Positions 18,372-27,845 of a DNA stretch of 42,669 nucleotides are shown here, in pieces. Under the pieces are notes generated by a model that was not told where the DNA came from, searched no databases, and saw only the letters and a list, made by a program, of their open reading frames with translations. The stretch spans positions 1 through 42,669 of the forward strand of contig NZ_JAOZVW010000085.1 of NCBI RefSeq assembly GCF_025869345.1, read 5' to 3'. The position numbers were made by a program, and so were the translations under genes. The DNA comes from Sphingopyxis sp. (GTDB lineage: Bacteria > Pseudomonadota > Alphaproteobacteria > Sphingomonadales > Sphingomonadaceae). Each line of letters starts with the position of its first letter. The first letter of the stretch is position 1.

Positions 18372-20486
18372 CTAGGCCACTTTCCCTATGGGCTCCCCTG
18401 TTCCGGCGTCCTCGCGCGTGTCGGCGAGCGGCAGCCACAGCGTGAAATCGCTGCCCTTCCCCGGCTCGCTCGCGACCTCGATCGATCCGCCCATCGCCTG
18501 CGCGAGCCCCAGCGCCTCGAACGCGCCCAGCCCGAAGCCGCCGTCCTTGGTCGATACGAAGGGCTTGAACAATTCGTCGCGGATGAAGGCGCGCGTCATT
18601 CCGGCACCCTGGTCGATCACGTCGATCCGCGCGCGGCCCTGCTGGGCGACCGCGACGACCTGCACCGGCGTGCCGGCGGGCGAGGCGTCGATCGCATTGG
18701 CGGCCAGATGCTGGACGATCTGGCGGATCGACGCCGCATCGCCCCACGCCGCGAGCCCCGCCTGACAGCCGACGAACAGCGCACGGCGCGGCCGCATCTC
18801 GGCCGCGACGTCGCGCAGCAGCGGCTCGACCAGCGCCCGTCCCGCCTCCACCGCGCGCCGTTCGCGCGGCGACAGGCGGACGAGCAGGTCGGACAATCGC
18901 CCCGCCGAAATCTTCAGCGTCCCGATCATATCGGCGCGAAATTCGGGCTTGTCGGCATGGCGCTCGGCGTTGCGCGCGAGCAGCGAAAGCTGGCTCGCCA
19001 GATTCTTGATGTCGTGCATGATGAAGGCGAAGCGGCGGTTGAACTCGTCGAAGCGCTTCGCCTCCGACAGCGCCTCCAGGCTCTGCGATTCGGCAAGGTA
19101 GCTCGCCGCCTGCTGCCCCGCGATGCGCAGCACGTCGAGATCCTCCCAATCGAGCGGGCGCGATACCGGCGGGCGGTGCAGCACCGCCACCGCGATCATC
19201 CGCTGGAAATGCAGCACCGGCACCACGACCCAGGCGCGCGTGTCGGCGAGCAGCCAGCCGGGAATCGCCAGGCCCTCGCCATCGGGCGCGGCCCCGCGGC
19301 GTTCGGCGTCGAGGTCGACGATATGCCGGCTTTCCTGCAACATGAAGCTCGATCGCAGCGGCAGCGTCGCGCCTTCCTCCAGCCCCGCAGGCCAATGCCA
19401 TTGTTCGGCGACGCGGAACGCCCCTTGCGCGTCGGGCAGCAACAGCAGCGCGCCGGGACTGCCGGTCAGCTCCGCGAGCGCCTTCGCGACGCGGCGGTGC
19501 AGGTTGCGGTCGTCCTCGCTCCCGTCCTCCTTGGCGCCCTGCGCCAGCGTCGCGGTGAAACGCATCCATTCGGCGCGGTAATCATAGCGATGCTCGAAGA
19601 AATGTTTCGAGATCATCACCGCCAGCCACGCGCGCGTCCGCGCCGACAGCAGCAGCAGCCCGCCCGCGCCGAGCGCGACGATCAGGAAAACGCCCTGCGC
19701 CAGCTCGCCATAGTCGCCGCCGACCAGCCGCGCGACCGCACCGGCGAGCCCGATCAGGATCAGATAGGCCGCGGCACCGAGCAGGACCAGCGTCCGCGTC
19801 GCGACGCTACGCGACAGGCGGATGCGCTCGCGCCCGATGTCCATCGCCGCAAGCACGAAGGTTGGCACGATCATCAGCGCGACCGCGGGGATCAGGTGGA
19901 TCAGCGTCGACGCGGGCTTGCCGGTCAGTGCGCCGATGAGCTGGACGTTCAGCTCATAGGCCCAGAGCATCGCAAAGCCGCCCGCGACCGCCATTACCGG
20001 CATCCGCAGCCCCGCGCTCGCGCGGCGCGCGGCGCCGTCGATGATCAGCAACCCGCCGATCGCGACGATCATCCCCGATACGCCCAGGGCCGGGCTCAGC
20101 CACACGCCGGCTGTCGCGCTCTGCACATGCGCCGCGATTCCGCCGGCCAGTGCGATCGTGCAAATGGTGACGAGCAGGCGCAGGATCAGGCGCGGCGGCC
20201 CCGGCATCGGCGCCCGCGCCGGCCAGAAGGTCGCGCCCAGCCAGCCGAGCATCGCCAGATCGCGCAGCGACCGCGCCACCATCGCCTCTGACGATCCGGG
20301 TGCGAAACGATAGAGCGCCGCGCACCAGATGGCGCTCGCGATTGCGGCGACGATCAGCCAGCGCGGCGACGGCATCAGCGCCGCCATGCGCGCGCGCGGC
20401 CGCGACAGCAGCCACAACGCGACGCCGCCGAAACCCGCGAACGCCAGCGCCGACAAAAGCTGCGACAGGGCGCCGAGCGTCGCCAC
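18372..20486 (-). CDS. prsK: XrtA/PEP-CTERM system sensor histidine kinase
   Basis: This 704-residue membrane kinase has about eight to nine hydrophobic helices in the first 290 residues. A GAF-like domain follows, and then the catalytic part: His491 in FIMHDIKNLASQLSLLARNA, N-box QHLAANAIDAS, DQGAGM and GGFGLGAF. This layout fits PrsK, the partner of PrsR. I place the start at GTG 20486, two bases after the stop of the sugar transferase gene. An upstream GTG at 20510 would overlap that gene and lacks a ribosome-binding site. The signal sensed is unknown to me. Confidence 0.9.
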   Translation of the reverse strand: MATLGALSQLLSALAFAGFGGVALWLLSRPRARMAALMPSPRWLIVAAIASAIWCAALYRFAPGSSEAMVARSLRDLAMLGWLGATFWPARAPMPGPPRLILRLLVTICTIALAGGIAAHVQSATAGVWLSPALGVSGMIVAIGGLLIIDGAARRASAGLRMPVMAVAGGFAMLWAYELNVQLIGALTGKPASTLIHLIPAVALMIVPTFVLAAMDIGRERIRLSRSVATRTLVLLGAAAYLILIGLAGAVARLVGGDYGELAQGVFLIVALGAGGLLLLSARTRAWLAVMISKHFFEHRYDYRAEWMRFTATLAQGAKEDGSEDDRNLHRRVAKALAELTGSPGALLLLPDAQGAFRVAEQWHWPAGLEEGATLPLRSSFMLQESRHIVDLDAERRGAAPDGEGLAIPGWLLADTRAWVVVPVLHFQRMIAVAVLHRPPVSRPLDWEDLDVLRIAGQQAASYLAESQSLEALSEAKRFDEFNRRFAFIMHDIKNLASQLSLLARNAERHADKPEFRADMIGTLKISAGRLSDLLVRLSPRERRAVEAGRALVEPLLRDVAAEMRPRRALFVGCQAGLAAWGDAASIRQIVQHLAANAIDASPAGTPVQVVAVAQQGRARIDVIDQGAGMTRAFIRDELFKPFVSTKDGGFGLGAFEALGLAQAMGGSIEVASEPGKGSDFTLWLPLADTREDAGTGEPIGKVA

Positions 20487-20488
20487 CG

Positions 20489-21877
20489 TCAGCGCGCGCC
20501 CTCGGGCCACAGCACGACGCGCACCGTCTGGAGCAGGATCAGCAGGTCGAGGAAGGGCGAATAATTCTTGGCGTAATAAAGATCATATTCCAGCTTCACC
20601 CGGGCATCCTCGATCGACGCGCCATAAGGGTAATTGATCTGCGCCCAGCCGGTCAGCCCGGGCTTCACCATGTGCCGCTCGGCATAATAGGGCAACTCGC
20701 GAGTCAGTTCCTCGACGAAGCTCGGCCGTTCGGGGCGCGGGCCGACGATGCTCATTTCGCCCTTCAGGACGCACCAGAGCTGCGGCAGCTCGTCGATGCG
20801 AAGCTTGCGGATGACATGGCCGACGCGGGTGATGCGCGGGTCGTTCTCGCTCGCCCACACCGCCTTGCCCGCCGCCTCGGCATCGGTGCGCATCGAGCGG
20901 ATCTTCACGATGTCATAGGGTTCGCCATACAGGCCGACGCGCGACTGGCGATAGAAGATCGGGCCGCGGCTGTCGCACAGCACCGCTAGCCCGCCGATCA
21001 GGATCAGCGGCAATCCGACGACGAGCACCAGCAGGCTCGCGACGATGTCGAACAATCGCTTGCCGACGCGCGAGATGCGCTGCCCTGCCGAAAAGCCATC
21101 CGAAAAGATCAGCGCGCTGGGGTTGGTCGTCGCCAGATCGACGCGCCCCGTCTCGCGCTCGATGAAGCTCGCGATGTCGTTGACATGCACCCCGGTCGTC
21201 TTGACGCGCAGCAGGTCGGCCAGCGGCAGCGCGCCGCGGCGTTCCTCCATCGCCAGCACCACCTCGCCCGCGCCGAGCGCGACGGCATGATCCGACAGGC
21301 TGGGAATCGCCTCGCGCGCGACGGCGCCCGGCACAGCGCGTTCGCTGCCCGACATGGCGACGAACCCCGCGACGGCGAGCCCGCTGCCCGGCGCGTCGGC
21401 GAGCGCCTTCAGCCGCGCCGCACGCTTGCCCGCGCCGAGCACCAGGATGCGCCGCTTGAACGCTTCGGCGCCCGCAACCTGGGTCAGCGCCAGCCGGATC
21501 ACGAACAGCGCCGCGATCGCCAGCCCCATCGCATACAGGCTGTTGACGCGCCACAATGTCGCGGAGGGCAGCAGAAAGCCGACGACCGAGATGAAGATCA
21601 CACCGAGCGAGATCGCGGCGAGCAGGCGCGCGGTTGCGAATTTCATCGATCGCAGCGCCTCGCTGCCGTACATTCCGGTCGCCATCATCGCGAGCGAATT
21701 GGACAGCGCAAAGGTCGCGATCCGCGCCCAGCGCGCCGCGAACGTCCCGGCGTCGAAACCGGAAAGATGGGCATAGATATGCCAGGCCGCCTCCGCCGAA
21801 CCGAGCAGCGCGATGAACTCGACGAGCGCCAGCCAGACCACGGCGTGCGGCACATAATGTTTGAACAGACGGAACAT
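20489..21877 (-). CDS. Polyprenyl-phosphate sugar-1-phosphate transferase of the XrtA/PEP-CTERM system
   Basis: This 462-residue enzyme probably loads the first sugar phosphate onto the lipid carrier for exopolysaccharide synthesis. Four to five N-terminal helices are followed by a CoA-binding-like region ([18 protein letters not shown]). The C-terminal bacterial sugar transferase domain has a membrane helix ([20 protein letters not shown]), then [50 protein letters not shown] and [15 protein letters not shown]. This architecture is that of the TIGR03013-type enzymes found with exosortase A. It heads the operon with prsK, prsR and prsT. The ATG at 21877 faces the divergent AraC gene. Confidence 0.9.
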   Translation of the reverse strand: MFRLFKHYVPHAVVWLALVEFIALLGSAEAAWHIYAHLSGFDAGTFAARWARIATFALSNSLAMMATGMYGSEALRSMKFATARLLAAISLGVIFISVVGFLLPSATLWRVNSLYAMGLAIAALFVIRLALTQVAGAEAFKRRILVLGAGKRAARLKALADAPGSGLAVAGFVAMSGSERAVPGAVAREAIPSLSDHAVALGAGEVVLAMEERRGALPLADLLRVKTTGVHVNDIASFIERETGRVDLATTNPSALIFSDGFSAGQRISRVGKRLFDIVASLLVLVVGLPLILIGGLAVLCDSRGPIFYRQSRVGLYGEPYDIVKIRSMRTDAEAAGKAVWASENDPRITRVGHVIRKLRIDELPQLWCVLKGEMSIVGPRPERPSFVEELTRELPYYAERHMVKPGLTGWAQINYPYGASIEDARVKLEYDLYYAKNYSPFLDLLILLQTVRVVLWPEGAR

Positions 21878-21922
21878 CGAAAAAACCTGGCCCTTTCGGG
21901 TGCCGACCCTAGCGTGGAGGTC

Positions 21923-21937
21923 TCAACTGTCGGTTAA
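21923..21937 (-). promoter_or_regulatory. CtrA-like box upstream of the sugar transferase/prs operon
   Basis: On the minus strand this reads TTAA-N7-TTGA, one mismatch from the CtrA consensus TTAA-N7-TTAA. It is 46 bp upstream of the sugar transferase start codon, in an AT-richer stretch (GTGTAAAATTAACC). It could be the regulatory site of the prs operon. A PrsR site is an equally possible reading. The match is short, so confidence is low. Confidence 0.35.
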
Positions 21938-22057
21938 TTTTACACTCACTTCGTCCCTATCGGGCAACGGCCGACGGTCAAGCCGGAGGGGGTGAAGCAG
22001 GCCACTCCGCGCCGACGAATCTTCCGGGCGCCGGTCTGTTCGGGGATGACCTCCGTT

Positions 22058-22804
22058 ATGCCGGACGATAAGACTGGGACAATGGTCGCATCTCCTTCTT
22101 CCGCCCCTGCCTTTGCTGATGCGCCTTTGGGCCTGCTGGCCCATGCACCGAATGAACTCAGGGGCCGTCATTGCCACGATACGGCTTATGTCGCGATCAT
22201 CCTCGAAGGCGGGTATCAGGAAGCCGGCGACGAAGGGCGTTTCGACGTCGGGCCGGGCGATGCATTGATCCATCATGCCTTCGAATCGCATCTGGACCGG
22301 GTCGAGGCGCGCGGCGCGCGGGTGCTGATCCTCGACCTGCCGCCCGCGCTGGCCCGCACGCCGCATGTCCGCGGACGGGTGCGCGATCCCGAGGCGCTGG
22401 TGCGGGTCGCCAGCCGCGACGCCGTCGATGCCGCCGCCCTGCTCGCCCAGGATTTTGCGATCACGCCCGTTGCCGCAAACGATTGGCCCGATCTGCTCGC
22501 CCACGACCTTCGGACATTCGCGCCCTTCGCACTCCGCGATTGGGCAGAGACGCACGGCGTGCGTGCCGAGACGTTGAGCCGGGGTTTCCGCACCGCTTAT
22601 GGCTGCACGCCGAAGGCCTATCGCGCCGACATCCGCGCCCGCGCCGCTCTCGCCGCGGTCCGGACGAGCCCAGAGCCGCTCGCCGCCATCGCGCATCGCC
22701 TGCATTTCACCGACCAGGCGCATATGACCAGGGCCGTCGCGCGCATCAGCGGCGTCACGCCCGGCCGCTGGCGCGAACATCAACTGGATACAATACGGCG
22801 CTGA
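22058..22804 (+). CDS. AraC family transcriptional regulator
   Basis: This regulator of about 249 residues has an N-terminal cupin-like sensing domain (HCHDTAYVAIILEGGYQEAG, then GPGDALIHHAFESH). Its C-terminal AraC-type DNA-binding domain has two helix-turn-helix motifs (ALRDWAETHGVRAETLSRGF and IAHRLHFTDQAHMTRAVAR, followed by GVTPGRWREH). The start is uncertain: ATG at 22058 is chosen, with alternatives GTG 21992, ATG 22046 and ATG 22082, none with a strong ribosome-binding site. It is divergent from the sugar transferase operon and 48 bp before the DUF885 gene. Either could be its target. Confidence 0.82.
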   Translation: MPDDKTGTMVASPSSAPAFADAPLGLLAHAPNELRGRHCHDTAYVAIILEGGYQEAGDEGRFDVGPGDALIHHAFESHLDRVEARGARVLILDLPPALARTPHVRGRVRDPEALVRVASRDAVDAAALLAQDFAITPVAANDWPDLLAHDLRTFAPFALRDWAETHGVRAETLSRGFRTAYGCTPKAYRADIRARAALAAVRTSPEPLAAIAHRLHFTDQAHMTRAVARISGVTPGRWREHQLDTIRR

Positions 22805-22852
22805 CCGGGCGGGCTAGAACCACTGCCGAAACATAATTTTCCGGAGATTTCC

Positions 22853-24685
22853 ATGCTCGATCGCCGCACTCTTCTGGCCGCACTCGCCGCCGCATCCGCC
22901 GCCGCCGCTGCGCGGCCCGCCCGCGCGATGCTCGCCGATCCGGCGGCAAGCGAAGGCGGCAGGCTGAACGCGCTCTATGAACATCTGTTCGACATGCTGG
23001 TCGAAACCAACCCCGAATTCGCGACGTCCCTGGGGCTCGACAAGGGCCCCGGCGCCGCGGCCAAATCGCGCCTCACCGACCGATCGCCCGCGGGCATCGA
23101 ACGCGGCCACGATCTTTATCGCGTCGGTCTGGAGGGGCTCAAAAAGATCGACGCGTCGAAACTGTCGGGGATGGATCTCGTCAACTACGAAACCTTCCGC
23201 GGCCCGTGGGAGCATTTTGTCAAAGCCTATGATAGGTTCACTTACGGCCTGCACAGCTGGCCCGAACCGCATCCGGTCACCCAGCTCGGCGGAACCTATC
23301 AATCGATTCCCGATTTCCTCGTCAACCAGCATAGTATCGCCGATGCCGCCGATGCCGAGGCCTATCTGTCGCGCTGCGAGGATTTCGCGGTTCAACTCGA
23401 CAATGAAACGGGCCGGATGAAGACCGATCATGCGGCCGGCGTCATCCCGCCCGATTTCATCATCGACCGCACCCTCGGCCTCTATGAAAAGGTCATGGCG
23501 CCCGCCGCCGACGCCAATCGCCTCACCACCAATCTCAACACCAGGACCGAAGCCAAAGGCATCGCGGGCGACTGGGCGCGCCGCTGCGCCGGACTCGTCG
23601 AGGGTAACATCTACCCGGCGATGCGCCGCCAGGCCGCCGAACTCGCGCGCATCCGTCCCAAGGCCACCCACGACGCCGGGGTCTGGCGCCTACCGAAGGG
23701 CGACGAATATTATGCCTATGCCCTGAATTTCGCGACGACGACCGAGATGTCGGCCGAGGAGATTCATCAGCTCGGGCTCGAACGCATGGCCGACCTTTCG
23801 GCACGCGCCGACGCGATCTTCCGCGAACAGGGCATGACCGGCGGGACGGTCGCCGAGCGGATGCTCGCGCTGGGCGCCGACAAGCGCTTCATCTATCCGA
23901 ACACAGACGCCGGCAAGGCGAAGCTGATCGCCAAGCTCAACGAACAGATCGAGGAAATGCAGCGCCGGCTGCCCGAGATGTTCGGCCGCCTGCCCAAGGC
24001 GAAGGTCGAAATCCGCCGCGTCCCGGCCGAGATCGAGGACGGCGCGACCGGCGGCTATTATCAGATCCCGGCGCTCGACGGCTCGCGCCCCGGCGCCTAT
24101 TACATCAATCTGCGCGACACGGCCGAAAATCCGTCGTGGACGCTGCCGACGCTGACCTATCACGAAGCGACGCCCGGCCATCATCACCAGATCGCGCTCG
24201 CGCAGGAGGCGACGGGAATCCCGCGGCTGCGGCGCCTGCCCACCTATTCGGTCTATAGCGAGGGCTGGGGCCTTTATGCCGAACAGCTCGCCGACGAAAT
24301 GGGGGTCTATGACGGCGATCCCTTCGGCCGCCTCGGCTATCTGCGATCCTATATGTTCCGCGCCGCGCGGCTCGTCGTCGATACCGGCCTTCATCATTAT
24401 CGCTGGAGCCGGGAGAAGGCGATCGCCTATTATAACGAGACGCTCGGCACGCCCGAGCCGTCGAATGTCACCGAGATCGAGCGCTATTGCGTCTGGCCCG
24501 GGCAGGCGACGAGCTACATGGTCGGGCAGACGCGCTGGGTCGCGACGCGCGAGCGCGCGCGGGCGGCGCTGGGCGACCGATTCGACATCCGCGCTTTCCA
24601 CGACACCGCGCTGGCCGCAGGCGCGATGCCGATCGACGTGCTCGGATCGATGATCGACCGCTGGGTCGCGGCGCAGAAGGCCTGA
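22853..24685 (+). CDS. Exported DUF885 family protein (putative metallopeptidase)
   Basis: This 610-residue protein starts with a twin-arginine-like signal (MLDRRTLLAALAAAS, then alanine-rich to ARA), so it is probably exported. The body shows DUF885 family marks: LVETNPEFATSLGLDKG near the start, the HEATPGHHHQIAL motif with His437, Glu438 and His443, and YSEGWGLYAEQLADEMG with Glu470. The arrangement is consistent with a zinc-dependent carboxypeptidase fold. CCGGAGATTTCC precedes the ATG. It converges with the aceA regulator gene, leaving only two bases between the stop codons. Confidence 0.88.
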   Translation: MLDRRTLLAALAAASAAAAARPARAMLADPAASEGGRLNALYEHLFDMLVETNPEFATSLGLDKGPGAAAKSRLTDRSPAGIERGHDLYRVGLEGLKKIDASKLSGMDLVNYETFRGPWEHFVKAYDRFTYGLHSWPEPHPVTQLGGTYQSIPDFLVNQHSIADAADAEAYLSRCEDFAVQLDNETGRMKTDHAAGVIPPDFIIDRTLGLYEKVMAPAADANRLTTNLNTRTEAKGIAGDWARRCAGLVEGNIYPAMRRQAAELARIRPKATHDAGVWRLPKGDEYYAYALNFATTTEMSAEEIHQLGLERMADLSARADAIFREQGMTGGTVAERMLALGADKRFIYPNTDAGKAKLIAKLNEQIEEMQRRLPEMFGRLPKAKVEIRRVPAEIEDGATGGYYQIPALDGSRPGAYYINLRDTAENPSWTLPTLTYHEATPGHHHQIALAQEATGIPRLRRLPTYSVYSEGWGLYAEQLADEMGVYDGDPFGRLGYLRSYMFRAARLVVDTGLHHYRWSREKAIAYYNETLGTPEPSNVTEIERYCVWPGQATSYMVGQTRWVATRERARAALGDRFDIRAFHDTALAAGAMPIDVLGSMIDRWVAAQKA

Positions 24686-24687
24686 CC

Positions 24688-26076
24688 TTAATCGCCCGCA
24701 AAATCGAACGCGCTGACCCCGCGCTCGCCTTCCCTGAATCGCAGCGGGCGGCCGAGCGGCGGCGTCGAGCGCTGGACGCAGCCGGTGCGGGTGCAGCGGC
24801 GGCAGCCGAGCCCGACCGGCGTCGCGGGCGATCGCATCAGGTCGATGCCGCGCGCCGCGATCAACGGCGCGGCGACCTTGGCGTCGACGCCCACGCAGAC
24901 GGCGAAGCGCGCGGGGGTGCCGCTGCCCGTCGCGCCGGGCGCCGCGACCGAGCGGCTTTGCGTGAACCAGCGCGATCCGTCCTCGAGCTCGACGAGATCG
25001 GCGACGACCTCCCCCGGCCGCGCGAACGCCTCGTGGATGCCCCACAAGGGGCAGCGCGCGTCGCCGTCGACGAGCGGCGACTGGCTCGCCCCGGCATAGC
25101 GTTTGCTCCCCTGCCCAGCACGGTCGATCCGCAGCATGAAGAAGGGCAGCCCGCGCGCGCCGACGCGCTGGAGCGTCGTCAGCCGGTGCGCGACCTGCTC
25201 ATAACCCGCGCCGAAACGGCGCTGGAGCAGCAGCAGGTCATAGCCGGTCGCGTCGCAGGCGCGCAGGAAGCGGCTGTAAGGCATCATCAGCGCGGCGGCG
25301 AAATATTGGATCAGGTGGCGCTCGAACAATCGCGCCGCGGCGCTCTCGGCAAACTCCGCCCCTGCGACGAGCGCGTCGATCTCGCCCTTCGCCTCGATCT
25401 GCGCGAGCGTCGCGGCGGCCTGAAAGGTGCGCGAGGCGGGGCGCAGAAGTTCGTTCAGCATCAATTGCCGCGCGTGCCAGTCGAGCCAGCGCAGCCGGTC
25501 GGGCATCACGTCGGCGGGCAGGATGCGGATGCCAAGCTGGTGGCGCGTGCGCAGGCGCTCCGAAACCGTTCCGTAAAGGTCGCCGCCGGCGAGGCGCAGT
25601 TCGTCCGCCAGTTCCTCGGCGCGCGTGTCGAGATCGGGGAAATGGTTGCGCCATTTCTCGATCGCGCGGCGCACCGCGGCGACTTCGGGAGCGTCGCCCT
25701 GACCTTCCGCGCGCTCCTCGGGCGCCGTGTCGAACAATCGCGCAAAGGCCGCGGCGGTCGCGGGCGCAGTCTGCAGCCATTCCTCGATATCCTGCGCGCC
25801 GATGCCGAGATCGGCAAAGCGCGGATCGGCCAGCCGCCGCCGGAGACCCGCGATCCCGCCCGGCACGTCCTCCCCGCCCAATCTGGCGGCGTCGAAGCCG
25901 AAGCGTTCCGCCAGCCGCACGATCACGGTGGCGCTGAGCGGCCGCTGCCCATGCTCGATCAGGTTGAGATAGCTCGGCGAAATGGCGAGCGCCTCGGCCA
26001 TCGCCGCCTGCGTCATCCCCGCCTCGCGCCGCACCTTGCGCACTGCCGGCCCCGCGAACACGCGCCGTTCCGCCAT
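24688..26076 (-). CDS. ScfR/RamB-type regulator of acyl-CoA and glyoxylate metabolism
   Basis: This 462-residue regulator has an N-terminal XRE-type helix-turn-helix (VRREAGMTQAAMAEALAISP, SYLNLIEHGQRPLS). A long middle region with HLIQYFAAALMMPYSRFL and YDLLLLQRRFGAGYEQVAHR follows the IrrE-like (DUF955) pattern. The C-terminal region has four cysteines (GLGCRRCTRTGC and the earlier RCPLWG), as in DUF2083 proteins. Homologues include RamB, which controls aceA in Corynebacterium, and short-chain-fatty-acid regulators near isocitrate lyase in other bacteria. Here it is divergent from aceA with a 142-bp AT-rich gap, so it very likely controls aceA and itself. Confidence 0.88.
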   Translation of the reverse strand: MAERRVFAGPAVRKVRREAGMTQAAMAEALAISPSYLNLIEHGQRPLSATVIVRLAERFGFDAARLGGEDVPGGIAGLRRRLADPRFADLGIGAQDIEEWLQTAPATAAAFARLFDTAPEERAEGQGDAPEVAAVRRAIEKWRNHFPDLDTRAEELADELRLAGGDLYGTVSERLRTRHQLGIRILPADVMPDRLRWLDWHARQLMLNELLRPASRTFQAAATLAQIEAKGEIDALVAGAEFAESAAARLFERHLIQYFAAALMMPYSRFLRACDATGYDLLLLQRRFGAGYEQVAHRLTTLQRVGARGLPFFMLRIDRAGQGSKRYAGASQSPLVDGDARCPLWGIHEAFARPGEVVADLVELEDGSRWFTQSRSVAAPGATGSGTPARFAVCVGVDAKVAAPLIAARGIDLMRSPATPVGLGCRRCTRTGCVQRSTPPLGRPLRFREGERGVSAFDFAGD

Positions 26077-26218
26077 GGATTGTAACTTTCTTTACTAATT
26101 TACACGCTCATTTACACCTATCTGACCTATTTCACAAATTTTATTGACAAATCTTTTCCCTTTGCGCGGCGCTTTCGCCAATTTCCACCCATCACCTCAT
26201 TCCACAAGGAACCGAACG
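26077..26218. promoter_or_regulatory. Divergent aceA/regulator control region with TTTAC repeats
   Basis: This gap is much richer in A and T than its surroundings. The plus strand has TTTAC at 26091 and TTTACAC at 26099 and 26111; the last two are 12 bp apart, close to one helical turn. TTGACA stands at 26144-26149 as a possible -35 element toward aceA, but no good -10 follows. On the minus strand, TTGTGA with a 17-bp spacer and TAAATG could drive the regulator gene and would overlap the TTTACAC repeats, which fits autorepression. AAGGA at 26206-26210 is the aceA ribosome-binding site. Confidence 0.55.
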
Positions 26219-27811
26219 ATGGGCTATCAGGAAGACATGGCGCAGGCAGGCCGCCTCATCCGCGATTACGACGGCACGTGGGACGGCATCAGCGGCGAAA
26301 GCATCGCCCGGATGCGCGCCCAGAACAAGTTCCGCACCGGCCTCGATATCGCGCGCTACACCGCGCGCATCATGCGCGCCGACATGGCCGCCTATGACGC
26401 CGATCCCGCGAACTACACCCAGTCGCTCGGCTGCTGGCACGGCTTCATCGCGCAGCAGAAGATGATCTCGATCAAGAAGCATTTCGGCACCGTCAAGGGC
26501 CGCTACATCTATCTCTCGGGCTGGATGGTCGCAGCGCTGCGCAGCGAGTTCGGCCCGCTGCCCGACCAGTCGATGCACGAAAAGACCAGCGTCCCGGCGC
26601 TGATCGAGGAAATCTACACCTTCCTGCGCCAAGCCGACGCGCGTGAACTGGGCGGCCTGTTCCGCGAACTCGACGCCGCGCGCGCTGCGGGCGACGAGGT
26701 GAAGGCGAAGCAGATCCAGCACGCGATCGATCATCACGAAACCCACGTCGTGCCGATCATCGCCGACATCGACGCAGGCTTCGGCAATGCCGAGGCGACC
26801 TATCTGCTCGCCAAGAAGATGATCGAGGCCGGCGCCTGCGCGCTGCAGATCGAGAATCAGGTCTCGGACGAGAAACAGTGCGGCCACCAGGACGGCAAGG
26901 TCACCGTGCCGCACGAGGATTTCATCGCGAAGATCCGTGCCTGCCGTTACGCCTTCATGGAACTCGGCGTCGAGGACGGCATCATCGTCACGCGCACCGA
27001 CAGCCTCGGCGCGGGCCTGACCAAGCAGATCGCCGTCTCAAAGGAACCCGGCGACCTTGGCGACCAGTATAACGGCTTCCTCGACTGCGAAGAGGTCGAG
27101 GGCGCGGGCAACCCCGGCGACGTGCTGATCAACCGCGACGGCAAGCTGATGCGCCCGAAGCGCCTGCCCTCGAACCTCTATCAGTTCCGTCCCGGAACCG
27201 GCGAGGATCGCTGCGTCATGGACTGTATCGCATCCTTGCAGAACGGCGCCGACCTGCTGTGGATCGAGACCGAAAAGCCGCACATCGAACAGATCGCCGG
27301 CATGGTCGACCGCATCCGCGAAGTCGTCCCCAACGCGAAGCTCGCCTATAATAATTCGCCGAGCTTCAACTGGACGCTCAACTTCCGCCAGCAGGTGTTC
27401 GACGCCTGGGAAAAGGTAGGCAAGGATGTCAGCGCCTATGACCGCGCGAAGCTGATGAGCGTCGATTATGACGGGACCGCGCTGTCGGACGAAGCCGACA
27501 ACCGCATCCGCACCTTCCAACGCGACGCGGCGAAGCGGGCGGGCATCTTCCACCACCTGATCACGCTGCCGACATACCACACCGCGGCGCTGTCGACCGA
27601 CAATCTGGCGAAGGAATATTTCGGCGAAGAAGCGATGCTCGGCTACGTCAAGAACGTCCAGCGCGCCGAAATTCGCCAGGGCATCGCCTGCGTGAAGCAC
27701 CAGAATATGTCGGGCAGCGACATCGGCGACGATCACAAGGAATATTTTGCTGGTGAAGCGGCCCTGAAGGCCGCGGGCAAGGACAATACCATGAACCAGT
27801 TTGCGGCCTGA
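26219..27811 (+). CDS. aceA: Isocitrate lyase
   Basis: The enzyme splits isocitrate into glyoxylate and succinate, the first step of the glyoxylate bypass used on acetate and fatty acids. The 530-residue product is of the longer type found in Pseudomonas. Visible motifs are SGWMVAALRSEFGPLPDQS, the metal-binding loop IADIDAGFGN, and the active-site loop EKQCGHQDGKVTVP with catalytic Cys221. Later motifs are RTDSLGAGL and AYNNSPSFNWTLNF. The frame is open from 26144, but the ATG at 26219 has CAAGGA eight bases upstream and gives the usual N-terminus. It is divergent from its probable regulator. Confidence 0.96.
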   Translation: MGYQEDMAQAGRLIRDYDGTWDGISGESIARMRAQNKFRTGLDIARYTARIMRADMAAYDADPANYTQSLGCWHGFIAQQKMISIKKHFGTVKGRYIYLSGWMVAALRSEFGPLPDQSMHEKTSVPALIEEIYTFLRQADARELGGLFRELDAARAAGDEVKAKQIQHAIDHHETHVVPIIADIDAGFGNAEATYLLAKKMIEAGACALQIENQVSDEKQCGHQDGKVTVPHEDFIAKIRACRYAFMELGVEDGIIVTRTDSLGAGLTKQIAVSKEPGDLGDQYNGFLDCEEVEGAGNPGDVLINRDGKLMRPKRLPSNLYQFRPGTGEDRCVMDCIASLQNGADLLWIETEKPHIEQIAGMVDRIREVVPNAKLAYNNSPSFNWTLNFRQQVFDAWEKVGKDVSAYDRAKLMSVDYDGTALSDEADNRIRTFQRDAAKRAGIFHHLITLPTYHTAALSTDNLAKEYFGEEAMLGYVKNVQRAEIRQGIACVKHQNMSGSDIGDDHKEYFAGEAALKAAGKDNTMNQFAA

Positions 27812-27845
27812 TGGCCGCGGGGAATTAGTTCGCCGCTTAAGCGAG

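Noticed and set aside
15113..18445. Very long open frame (1110 codons) on the plus strand opposite prsT and prsR
   Set aside because: It is very rich in Arg, Ala and His without any domain, and it is antisense to two clear genes. Such frames are normal shadows in GC-rich DNA.
21878..21925. Sigma-54 promoter upstream of the sugar transferase/prs operon
   Set aside because: A GGCACC sequence is present, but no GC dinucleotide lies at the right distance for the -12 element.
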